Shown one piece after another: positions 1 through 6,574 of a stretch of 19,897 nucleotides of DNA. Made by a program: the position numbers and the translations under genes. The DNA is taken from the NCBI RefSeq assembly GCF_958431955.1, contig NZ_CAUASN010000044.1, positions 1-19,897 of the forward strand. The letters run 5' to 3'. The notes under the pieces were generated by a model that saw only the letters and a list, made by a program, of their open reading frames with translations, was not told where the DNA came from and made no database searches. Source of the stretch: an uncultured Adlercreutzia sp. (GTDB lineage Bacteria > Actinomycetota > Coriobacteriia > Coriobacteriales > Eggerthellaceae). Position 1 is the first letter of the stretch, and every line of letters begins with the position of its first letter.

Positions 1-1
1 G

Positions 2-1141
2 GCCTGGGGCCGGGCGGGCGAGCGCGTCGACCGCTCCCGCTGGATTTCCGGCGACACCCCCTTCTACCTGCTGTTCACCTCGGGAAGCACCGGCCGTCCC
101 AAGGGCGTGCAGATGCCCTCCCGGTGCGTCGACGCCTTCATGGACTATTTCCGCACCCTGTTCCCCGAGCGCTCCGACGGCGTGAGCTTCAACCGGGTGC
201 CCTACACCTTCGACGTGAGCCTGTTCGACATCATCGCGGGCCTGGCCTCGGGCTATACGCTCTTCGCCCTGGAGTCGGAAGCGGAGCAGTCCATGCGCGC
301 CACCTTCGATGCCCTGGCGGAAAGCGGGCTGACCACCTGGATATCCACCCCCTCCTTCGTCGAGATGTGCCTGGCCGACCCGTCCTTCGGCGCAGAGCTG
401 CTGCCGCGTTTGGAGAACGTCATCTTGTGCGGGGAGGTGCTCCGCAACGCCACGGCCCTCAAGCTGCTCGAGCGCTTTCCGGGGGCGCGGGTGCTGAACA
501 CCTACGGGCCCACCGAGACCCAGGCTGTGACCGATATCGCGGTAGACGAGGGGCTGGCACGGGAGGTGAACCCGCTCCCCGTGGGCTACCTGAGCCCGGG
601 TATGGAGGCGATCGTCCGCGACCCCGAGACGGGCGAGGAGCTGCCGCGCGGGCAGGTGGGGGAGATCTACCTGGCCGGAAACACCGTGTCGGCGGGCTAT
701 TACGGCCGTCCCGACCTGACCGGTGCCGTCTTCTCACAGATCGAGAGCGCCGACGGCAAGCTCGTCGGCTGCTACAAGACCGGCGACAAGGGCTATCTCG
801 ACGATAAGGGGCGCCTATTCTGCCTGGGGCGGCTGGACTTCCAGGTGAAGCTCAACGGCTTCCGCGTGGAGCTGGCCGACGTGGAGCAGGCCCTCGTGCG
901 CGTGCCGGCGGTGGCCGAGGCGGTGGTGCTCGCCGCCGAGCGCGACGGCAAGGTGACGCACTTGGTGGCCCATGTGCGCCCCGCCGACCCGGAGGCGCCC
1001 TGCGACTTCGCCATGTCGCGCGAGATCAAGTCCGCCCTCAAGGAGCTGGTTCCGGAGTACATGGTGCCGAAGAAGATCGTCTACCATGACGAGTTCGCCC
1101 TGAACGTGAACGGCAAGATCGACCGCAAGGCACTGGCCTAG
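2..1141 (+). CDS. dltA: D-alanine--D-alanyl carrier protein ligase DltA (5' truncated by window edge)
   Basis: This is the C-terminal 379 residues of an adenylate-forming enzyme whose reading frame is open from the first bases, so the start lies outside the window. DltA is usually about 500 aa, so roughly 125 residues are missing. In the cytoplasm DltA adenylates D-alanine and loads it on the phosphopantetheine of DltC. Core motifs are visible in order: the Ser/Thr/Gly-rich P-loop FTSGSTGRPKG (A3) near the left edge, NTYGPTET (A5), GEIYLAGNTVSAGYYGRPDL (A6), YKTGDKGYLD (A7), GRLDFQVKLNGFRVEL (A8), and the terminal catalytic lysine in NGKIDRKAL (A10). The last motif shows that the C-terminal lid is complete. 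dltB starts 18 bp downstream and dltC follows, which supports DltA over an NRPS or acyl-CoA ligase paralogue. I infer D-Ala specificity from the operon rather than from pocket residues. Confidence 0.93.
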   Translation, partial: AWGRAGERVDRSRWISGDTPFYLLFTSGSTGRPKGVQMPSRCVDAFMDYFRTLFPERSDGVSFNRVPYTFDVSLFDIIAGLASGYTLFALESEAEQSMRATFDALAESGLTTWISTPSFVEMCLADPSFGAELLPRLENVILCGEVLRNATALKLLERFPGARVLNTYGPTETQAVTDIAVDEGLAREVNPLPVGYLSPGMEAIVRDPETGEELPRGQVGEIYLAGNTVSAGYYGRPDLTGAVFSQIESADGKLVGCYKTGDKGYLDDKGRLFCLGRLDFQVKLNGFRVELADVEQALVRVPAVAEAVVLAAERDGKVTHLVAHVRPADPEAPCDFAMSREIKSALKELVPEYMVPKKIVYHDEFALNVNGKIDRKALA

Positions 1142-1159
1142 GGCGAGGTGGCAGCGAGT

Positions 1160-2344
1160 ATGAACTTCTACATCGACCCGGCATTCTACGTTTTTCTGGC
1201 CGTGGCCATCGTGCCCGCGGCCATCCTCGGCTTCTCGGGCCACCGCATCAAGTACTACGGCCTGGCCGCGTCCCTTGCCTTCCTCCTCCTGCTGTTCGGC
1301 GAGAACCTGGAGGGCATGGCGGCCTTCGGAGCCTTCCTCGCCATTGCCTGCGCCGCCACTTTCTGGGAGCTGCATAGCTGGAAGACGGGGCAGAAGGCGC
1401 TCTGGAAGTTCCGCACAGCCCTCGTGCTTGTCATAGCGCCGCTCGTCGTCTACAAGATCGCCGCGGTGTTCGACCAGAACCTCATGGGCTTCATCGGCAT
1501 CTCGTACATCACCTTCAAGGCCGTGCAGGTGATCATCGAGATCCGCGACGACCTCATCGAGGACATGAACTTCGCCGACTACCTGTACTTCCTCGTGTTC
1601 TTCACGCCCTTCACCTCCGGGCCCATCGACCGCAGCCGCCGCTTCACCGAGGACGCGAACCGCACCTACACGGCCTCCCAGTACGCCGACCTGCTAGCCC
1701 GCGGCATCATGCTCTTGCTGGTGGGCGCGGTGTACCAGAAGGTGCTCGGCACGGTGTTCCACCACTACTTCACGCCCGCGCCCTGGGGCGACGGGCCCTG
1801 GTGGCAGGAGCTGGGCGCCCAGGTGAAGGACGCCTACATGTACGGCTTCTACCTGTTCTTCGACTTCGCGGGCTACTCGCTCATGGCCATGGGGGCGAGC
1901 TACTGCTTCGGCATCAAGACGCCGCGCAACTTCCGCGCCCCCTTCCTGGCGCTCGACGTGCGCGATTTCTGGGACCGCTGGCATATGACGCTCTCCACCT
2001 GGCTGCGCGACTTCGTGTTCATGCGGGCGGTGAAGTCGGCCACGCGCCGCAAGCTCTTCAAGGACCGTCTGCACACGGCCTGCGCCGGCTACCTAGCGAA
2101 CTTCATGCTCATGGGCGCCTGGCACGGACTGACGGTGGACTACCTGGTATACGGCGCCTACTACGGCGTGCTCATGGGCGCCACCGACGTGTACCAGAAG
2201 AAATCGTCCTTCCACAAGAAGCACAAGAAGAAGAACTGGTACAAGGCCGTCCAATGGTTTGTTACCATTAACCTGGTCATGCTGGGCATGGCCATTTTCT
2301 CGGGTCAGATGCACACGGTTATAGGAGGTTTGCCCAATGGCTGA
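1160..2344 (+). CDS. dltB: D-alanyl transfer protein DltB (MBOAT family)
   Basis: This polytopic membrane O-acyltransferase of 394 aa moves D-Ala from DltC across the membrane toward the teichoic or lipoteichoic-type acceptor. It shows the MBOAT signature: FWDRWHMTLSTWLRDFVF (His about residue 275) and the conserved active-site His in MGAWHGLTVDYLVYG (about residue 322), with many hydrophobic segments between. An in-frame GTG lies at 1148, but ATG 1160 has GAGGTGG about 8 nt upstream whereas the GTG overlaps the region just after the dltA stop with no clear ribosome binding site, so I chose ATG 1160. Its 3' end overlaps dltC by 8 bp, indicating translational coupling. Length and motifs are normal for DltB. 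The D-Ala acceptor polymer in this organism is not shown by the window. Confidence 0.92.
   Translation: MNFYIDPAFYVFLAVAIVPAAILGFSGHRIKYYGLAASLAFLLLLFGENLEGMAAFGAFLAIACAATFWELHSWKTGQKALWKFRTALVLVIAPLVVYKIAAVFDQNLMGFIGISYITFKAVQVIIEIRDDLIEDMNFADYLYFLVFFTPFTSGPIDRSRRFTEDANRTYTASQYADLLARGIMLLLVGAVYQKVLGTVFHHYFTPAPWGDGPWWQELGAQVKDAYMYGFYLFFDFAGYSLMAMGASYCFGIKTPRNFRAPFLALDVRDFWDRWHMTLSTWLRDFVFMRAVKSATRRKLFKDRLHTACAGYLANFMLMGAWHGLTVDYLVYGAYYGVLMGATDVYQKKSSFHKKHKKKNWYKAVQWFVTINLVMLGMAIFSGQMHTVIGGLPNG
2323..2328 (+). promoter_or_regulatory. Ribosome binding site of dltC inside dltB
   Basis: A perfect AGGAGG lies 8 nt upstream of the dltC ATG (2337), within the last codons of dltB. It fixes the dltC start and shows strong independent initiation, which fits the need for a stoichiometric excess of carrier protein. 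Confidence 0.8.
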
Positions 2345-2591
2345 GAATTCCGTCGAGGAGCGCATGCTCGAGTTGATCGAGGAGATCTGCGACGACGAGG
2401 TCATCCGCGAGGAGCGGGACGTCGATCTGTTCGAGGAGGGGCTTTTGGACTCCATGGCCGCCATCGAGCTGCTCGTGGCCATCGAGACGGAGTTCGGCGT
2501 GACCATCGCGCCCACCGCCGTGGAGCGCGAGGAGATGAACTCCGTGAACAAGATCATCTACCAGGTGCAGATTCGCTACGACGCGCAGTAG
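2337..2591 (+). CDS. dltC: D-alanyl carrier protein DltC
   Basis: This acidic 84-aa acyl-carrier-type protein accepts D-Ala from DltA on a 4'-phosphopantetheine arm and docks on DltB. The attachment site is Ser39 in EEGLLDSMAAIELLVAIE, the typical DSM context of DltC followed by the recognition helix. Its length is close to the usual 78-82 aa. It overlaps the 3' end of dltB by 8 bp and has an AGGAGG site. No dltD follows directly. The next gene is a second MBOAT 128 bp downstream, so the usual dltABCD order is broken here. Identification is firm because of the operon position and the motif. Confidence 0.93.
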   Translation: MAENSVEERMLELIEEICDDEVIREERDVDLFEEGLLDSMAAIELLVAIETEFGVTIAPTAVEREEMNSVNKIIYQVQIRYDAQ

Positions 2592-2616
2592 GGACGCCCC
2601 CTTCCCCGTCGCCTGC

Positions 2617-2638
2617 GGGCTTCGGCCCTCTGTTTTCT
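2617..2638 (+). terminator. Possible weak intrinsic terminator or attenuator after dltC
   Basis: A short stem GGGC/GCCC (2617-2620 with 2625-2628) closed by a stable UUCG tetraloop is followed by a T-rich stretch TCTGTTTTCT. The stem is only 4 bp, with one mismatch before further pairing, so it may attenuate rather than stop transcription out of the dlt genes. Confidence 0.4.
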
Positions 2639-2671
2639 CGGGTCGAGCGCGTTCTTAAGGAAAATGTAAGG

Positions 2672-2677
2672 TATCAT
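2672..2677 (+). promoter_or_regulatory. Candidate -10 element upstream of the AlgI-like gene
   Basis: TATCAT matches the TATAAT consensus at 5 of 6 positions in the AT-richest part of the dltC-MBOAT gap, 43 nt before the GTG start. No good -35 hexamer is found at 16-18 bp, so this is only a candidate. It would give the O-acylation genes their own transcript. Confidence 0.3.
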
Positions 2678-2719
2678 TTCCGAGGCCTATCGACACGACG
2701 TTCCAGAAGGAGCCCGCCC

Positions 2720-4249
2720 GTGGTCTTCTCGAGCACCATCTTCCTGTTCGCGTTTCTGCCGCTGTTTTTGGCGGTGTACTTCGCGCTGCCCTGGCGCCCG
2801 GCGCGAAACGTCGTGCTGCTGGCGTTCTCGCTGGTGTTCTACGCCTGGGGCGAGCCGGTGTACGTGTGGCTCATGGTGGCCTCCATCGGCTTCAACTGGC
2901 TGTTCGCCTTCATCATCGGCAAGTGCGGTGAGGGCAGGACGGCGTCTAAGCGCCTGTGGCTCGTGCTGGCGCTCGCGGCCAACCTGCTCGTGCTCGGGTT
3001 CTACAAGTACCAGGGCTTTTTAGCCGAGAACGTGAACCGGGCGCTCGGCGAGGAGTTCATCGCGGAGCTGAACCTGGCGCTTCCCATCGGCATCTCGTTC
3101 TTCACGCTGCAGGCCATCACCTACGTGGTGGACGTGTACCGCGGCGAGGTAAAGGTGCAGCGCAATCCGCTGTATTTGGGCATGTACATCGCCATGTTCC
3201 CCCAGCTGGTGGCCGGCCCCATCGTGCGCTACGCCGACATCGAGTACGAGATCGACCACCGCCGCGCCACGCTCGCGGGCTTCGCCCAGGGGCTGCGCCT
3301 GTTCTGCGTGGGCCTCGGCAAGAAGGTGCTCCTCGCCAACACCGCCGGCGTGCTGGCCGACTCGCTTCTGCCCCGCGAGGCCGCCGAGATCGGGTTCGTG
3401 GGCTGCTTCTCGGGCGTTGCCGCCTACACCTTCCAGATCTACTTCGACTTCTCCGGTTATTCGGACATGGCCATCGGCATGGGCAAGATGATGGGCTTCG
3501 ACTATCCGCGCAACTTCAACTACCCCTACACCTCCAAATCGGCCACGGAGTTCTGGCGCCGCTGGCACATGTCCCTGGGCGGCTTTTTCCGCGACTACGT
3601 ATACATCCCGCTCGGCGGCAACCGCGTGAGCACGCCGCGCTTCGTGGTTAACACCATGATCGTGTGGGGGCTGACGGGCATCTGGCACGGGGCCGCATGG
3701 AACTTCCTTCTGTGGGGCCTGTACTGGGGCGTGCTCATCCTCTTGGAGAAGTTCTTCGTCATGAGGCTGCTCGACCGGCTGCCGGGCTTCGTGAGCCACA
3801 TCTGGTGCGCGGTGCTGTTCTTCTTCGGCTGGCTGCTCTTCGCCGTGACAGGGCTTACGAACGTGGGCGAGTGGTTCTGCGCCATGTTCGGCGCCTACGG
3901 CTGGCTCGGCACCTCCACGCTGTGGGAGCTGCAGTCGTGGAGCTATGTGAGCCTCGTGCCCGTTTTCATCGTAGGCTCGCTGCCCTGGGCACCGTACCTG
4001 CGCAAGAAGCTTCAGGCCTGGGCCGAGGGCGATCCGCGCCGCCCCGTCGTCGCCGCGCCGGCCAAGGGCAACGCCGCCGTGCCGCCCTGCCAGGCGATCT
4101 GCGAGGGCGCCGCGGTGGCGCCAGGGCGCGCCCGGGTGCTCGCGGCGGTGAATATCGCCGTGGACGTGGCGCTCGTGGGCGTGTTCGTGCTCTCGGCCAT
4201 GTCGGTGGTGTCCAGCTCCTACAACCCGTTCATCTACTTCCAGTTCTAG
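2720..4249 (+). CDS. AlgI-like MBOAT O-acyltransferase
   Basis: This 509-aa polytopic membrane protein is of the AlgI/PatA class of MBOATs, which pass acyl (usually acetyl) groups across the membrane for O-acylation of an extracellular polysaccharide. The start MVFSSTIFLFAFLPLFLAVY is characteristic of the AlgI family. GTG 2720 is preceded by AGAAGGAG with a 7-nt gap, which decides the start. Conserved features are TEFWRRWHMSLGGFFRDYVY (His283), YIPLGGNR and the catalytic His in GIWHGAAWNFLLWG (His323). A C-terminal linker rich in Ala/Pro (about 425-465) precedes a last membrane helix. It is clearly different from the shorter DltB nearby, so the locus holds two MBOATs. The gene 10 bp downstream encodes a DHHW/AlgX-like partner, the usual second component. 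The acceptor glycan is unknown. Confidence 0.88.
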   Translation: MVFSSTIFLFAFLPLFLAVYFALPWRPARNVVLLAFSLVFYAWGEPVYVWLMVASIGFNWLFAFIIGKCGEGRTASKRLWLVLALAANLLVLGFYKYQGFLAENVNRALGEEFIAELNLALPIGISFFTLQAITYVVDVYRGEVKVQRNPLYLGMYIAMFPQLVAGPIVRYADIEYEIDHRRATLAGFAQGLRLFCVGLGKKVLLANTAGVLADSLLPREAAEIGFVGCFSGVAAYTFQIYFDFSGYSDMAIGMGKMMGFDYPRNFNYPYTSKSATEFWRRWHMSLGGFFRDYVYIPLGGNRVSTPRFVVNTMIVWGLTGIWHGAAWNFLLWGLYWGVLILLEKFFVMRLLDRLPGFVSHIWCAVLFFFGWLLFAVTGLTNVGEWFCAMFGAYGWLGTSTLWELQSWSYVSLVPVFIVGSLPWAPYLRKKLQAWAEGDPRRPVVAAPAKGNAAVPPCQAICEGAAVAPGRARVLAAVNIAVDVALVGVFVLSAMSVVSSSYNPFIYFQF

Positions 4250-4259
4250 GGAGGGCGTC

Positions 4260-5495
4260 GTGAAGGTGAGAAACATCCTGCTCTCGGGCGCGCTCTGCCT
4301 GCTGCTGTGCGGCCCGGCCCTGATCGGATTAGCCTCATGGGGGGGGGTAGCGCTTCCCTCGTGGCTCACGGCCGCTGATGCGGCCTATCTCTCGGGCGGC
4401 ATAACCGAAGCCGACCCGGCCGCCGTCGCCACCGTGGAGGGGTTCGCCTCCGGTGCGTTCCAGGAGGCGGCCGAGGACGCGGTGGGCAACTGCGTTCCCG
4501 CCAAGGCCACGGCACTGCTCGTCAACGGGGCGCTGCAGCGCACGGCCATCGCGGCCTCCAACGCGCTCTTCCATTGGGAATGCTACCCGGCGTTCTACGG
4601 CTCGGCCATCGTGGTGGCCCCCTCCGAGGGCCGGCTCTTGGAGACGGCCGAGAAGGCCACCGAGAAGGTACTCGGCACCGCCGAGCGCGTGCGCGACGAG
4701 ATCGGCGCCTTCAGCGAGCGCCATCCCGACGAGCGCGTCTTCGTCTACCTCGGGCCCGACTCCATGAACGTGCAGGGCTCTCCCACGGCGGCCCTTATCT
4801 CAAATCCCCTCACCTACGGCTCGATGGAGTCCATCTTCGAGGACAACGACGGGAAGTTCCGATGGGTGAGCGGCAACGTCACCTACGACGAGTTCGCCGA
4901 TCAGTGGAACAAGACCGACCATCATTGGAATATCCAAGGGGCCTTCGCCGCCTACGAGCGCATGGCCGCCGCCCTCGGTTTCGGCGACGAGGCGCTCGAG
5001 CCGGCATCCCTCGTTTCCTATGACGAGCCGGCGTTCCGCGGCACCTTCGCCCGCCGCGGTCTGGACGCCGACTACGAGGACCGCATCGTCGATTACGAGT
5101 TCGCCGACTTCCCGCAACTGTCGGTGACCATCGACGGCGCCGAGGCCTCCATGGACGCCCTCGTCCACCGGAAGAACTACGAGGGCGGCACTTGGGCTGC
5201 CAACGCGTTCTCGAGCCGCTACGCCGAGTACTTCCACACCGATTACGCCCTGATCGAGATCGAGAATGAAGAGGCGGCCTCCGATCGTGCCCTGCTCATC
5301 GTGGCTGACTCCTACTCCAATTGCATGGAGCGCTTCCTGGCGGTTCACTACGCCACGACCTACGTGCTGGATCCGCGTCACTACGACGGCACCCTCGACG
5401 GCTTTCTCGAGGAGCATCCGGAAGTGGGCGATGTGCTGTTCATCATGCGCTCGCCGAATCTTCTGGCGAGCGCCACCGAGCGCGTTTTGGAATAG
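4260..5495 (+). CDS. DHHW/AlgX-like SGNH O-acetyltransferase partner of the MBOAT, with a G9 tract
   Basis: This is a 411-aa membrane-anchored extracytoplasmic protein. An N-terminal hydrophobic helix (about residues 5-26) is followed by a soluble domain. Two signatures define it: KTDHHWNIQGAFAAYERM (Asp220, His221, His222, Trp223) and a serine motif VADSYSNCMERF (Ser351). This is the order seen in AlgJ/AlgX and DHHW-family proteins, where Ser, His and Asp form the acyl-transfer triad. DltD has a different arrangement, so this is probably not DltD. GTG 4260 follows GGAGGG by about 5 nt, and the gene is coupled to the MBOAT by a 10-bp gap. A run of nine Gs at codons 27-30, directly after the anchor, makes the reading frame prone to slippage. 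The family call is fairly firm, while the substrate is inferred only as an envelope glycan. Confidence 0.82.
   Translation: MKVRNILLSGALCLLLCGPALIGLASWGGVALPSWLTAADAAYLSGGITEADPAAVATVEGFASGAFQEAAEDAVGNCVPAKATALLVNGALQRTAIAASNALFHWECYPAFYGSAIVVAPSEGRLLETAEKATEKVLGTAERVRDEIGAFSERHPDERVFVYLGPDSMNVQGSPTAALISNPLTYGSMESIFEDNDGKFRWVSGNVTYDEFADQWNKTDHHWNIQGAFAAYERMAAALGFGDEALEPASLVSYDEPAFRGTFARRGLDADYEDRIVDYEFADFPQLSVTIDGAEASMDALVHRKNYEGGTWAANAFSSRYAEYFHTDYALIEIENEEAASDRALLIVADSYSNCMERFLAVHYATTYVLDPRHYDGTLDGFLEEHPEVGDVLFIMRSPNLLASATERVLE
4339..4347 (+). repeat. G9 homopolymer in the DHHW-protein gene
   Basis: Nine consecutive Gs span codons 27-30 (TGG GGG GGG GTA, Trp-Gly-Gly-Val). Loss of one G puts a TAG immediately after the tract (codon 30), and gain of one G gives a TGA at codon 40. 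The gene as given is in the full-length (ON) register. Confidence 0.9.
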
Positions 5496-5496
5496 G

Positions 5497-5533
5497 CCGT
5501 CCGCAGGGCGGTCGGGCGCCGCCCTGCGGACGG
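5497..5533 (+). promoter_or_regulatory. 15-bp perfect stem-loop between the two acyltransferase genes
   Basis: CCGTCCGCAGGGCGG (5497-5511) and its exact reverse complement (5519-5533) flank a 7-nt loop, starting 1 nt after the stop of the DHHW gene. No T tract follows on the plus strand, so it is not a canonical intrinsic terminator. It may stabilise or process the mRNA, or act with Rho. A second, smaller 6-bp inverted repeat (5554-5559 with 5567-5572) lies just before the next ribosome binding site. Confidence 0.7.
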
Positions 5534-5589
5534 GGCGGAGGAAATCGTCGGGGCGCCGGTGCGCGCCCGGCGGGAAAGGAGGGGCGCCG

Positions 5590-6495
5590 ATGAGCGTGGT
5601 GCTGCGAACCAAGGAGGAGCTCGAGCGCTTCTTCGCCGAGTCGGACCATGTGCTGGTGGGCTCGGTGCCGAATTTGGTGAACTCCCAAGTCACCTTCACT
5701 GATAAGGCGCTCGGGGGGGGGTGCTTCCTCTTTTGCGGCGATGATGTGACGTTGACGAGCGCGAAGCTCGTCTTCGCCGGCCCGGGCGCAGTCGTCTACC
5801 TCGCGGGCGGCAACAGCGCCCTGCGCCTGGACGCCACCGTGCACGCCGGTTGCACCTTCGCCGTCGGTACGGGCACCTACACCAACGGGCCTGTCCACCT
5901 CATCGTGTCGGAGCGGCGCAGCGTCCTCATCGGCGACCGCGGCCTCATCTCCTTCGACGTGTGGATACGCACGGCCGCTCCGCACCTGGTGTACGCCGTG
6001 GAGGGACGCCGGCGCATCAACCCCAGCCGCGACGTGGTGATCGGCGACCATGTGTGGCTCGGGCAATCGTGCATGCTACTGAAGGGCACGACCGTCGGCT
6101 CGGGCAGCATCGTCGGCGGCGCGGCGGTGGTGGCGGGCAAGGTCATCCCCTCGAACACGAGCTGGGCGGGCAACCCCGCCCGCCAGATCGCAAGCGGGGT
6201 GTTCTTCGACGGCGCCTGCGTTCACGGCTGGACGCCGGAGCAGACCGATGCGTCTGCGACGTTCGCGGGCGACAAATGGATCTACCAGGACGCGCCCGAG
6301 CGGTCGCGTTCCGGGTTGGTGGTGCTGGCCGAGCGGCTGGCCCGCACGTCCGACCCCGCAGATCGGCTCGACCTGGTGCGCGAGGCCTACGCAGCGGAGG
6401 GGAAGTGCCGCTTCGCCATTGCGGCGCCCGCCGCGGCGCCTGGCTCCACGAAGCGACGCGCCGCCGCCTTGGCCCGCAAACTCCTCCGCCCCTAA
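5590..6495 (+). CDS. Left-handed beta-helix (hexapeptide) O-acetyltransferase, OatWY-like, with a G9 tract
   Basis: This 301-aa cytoplasmic acetyltransferase is of the trimeric hexapeptide-repeat class that uses acetyl-CoA to O-acetylate sugars or polysaccharides. The N-terminal 100 residues form imperfect beta-helix coils. The core has VWIRTAAPHLVYAVEGRRRI (His132), then INPSRDVVIGDHVWLGQSCM (Trp156) and hexapeptide coils ending in SWAGNPARQI. The His-Trp spacing of 24 residues equals what I recall for the catalytic His/Trp pair of meningococcal OatWY, and the PHLVY...GRRRINPS context is typical of capsule O-acetyltransferases. ATG 5590 has AAAGGAGGGG 5 nt upstream. A G9 run (codons 42-44, Gly-Gly-Gly) makes the gene a likely slippage target. 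The C-terminal 80 residues are not recognised. The native substrate is unknown; a glycan made by this locus is the natural guess. Confidence 0.85.
   Translation: MSVVLRTKEELERFFAESDHVLVGSVPNLVNSQVTFTDKALGGGCFLFCGDDVTLTSAKLVFAGPGAVVYLAGGNSALRLDATVHAGCTFAVGTGTYTNGPVHLIVSERRSVLIGDRGLISFDVWIRTAAPHLVYAVEGRRRINPSRDVVIGDHVWLGQSCMLLKGTTVGSGSIVGGAAVVAGKVIPSNTSWAGNPARQIASGVFFDGACVHGWTPEQTDASATFAGDKWIYQDAPERSRSGLVVLAERLARTSDPADRLDLVREAYAAEGKCRFAIAAPAAAPGSTKRRAAALARKLLRP
5713..5721 (+). repeat. G9 homopolymer in the beta-helix acetyltransferase gene
   Basis: Nine consecutive Gs form codons 42-44 (Gly-Gly-Gly). With eight Gs the frame reaches TGA at codon 53, and with ten Gs it reaches TGA at codon 52. 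The sequence given is in the full-length register. Confidence 0.9.
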
Positions 6496-6522
6496 AGTTT
6501 CGCCAGGCGCCGTGGGTTGGAG

Positions 6523-6528
6523 TAGAAT
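6523..6528 (+). promoter_or_regulatory. Weak candidate -10 element upstream of the membrane-protein gene
   Basis: TAGAAT matches 5 of 6 consensus positions in the 79-bp gap before the start at 6575. No convincing -35 lies at 16-18 bp, so independent transcription of this gene is only possible, not shown. Confidence 0.2.
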
Positions 6529-6574
6529 AGGGGAGATGCAAACCACTGTCGCGATATACGAGTGAAACGAGCCT

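Noticed and set aside
6536..6565. Nine-codon open frame ending 9 nt before the membrane-protein start, like a leader peptide
   Set aside because: The only purine-rich segment directly abuts its ATG, leaving no room for a functional ribosome binding site, and no attenuator structure is visible.
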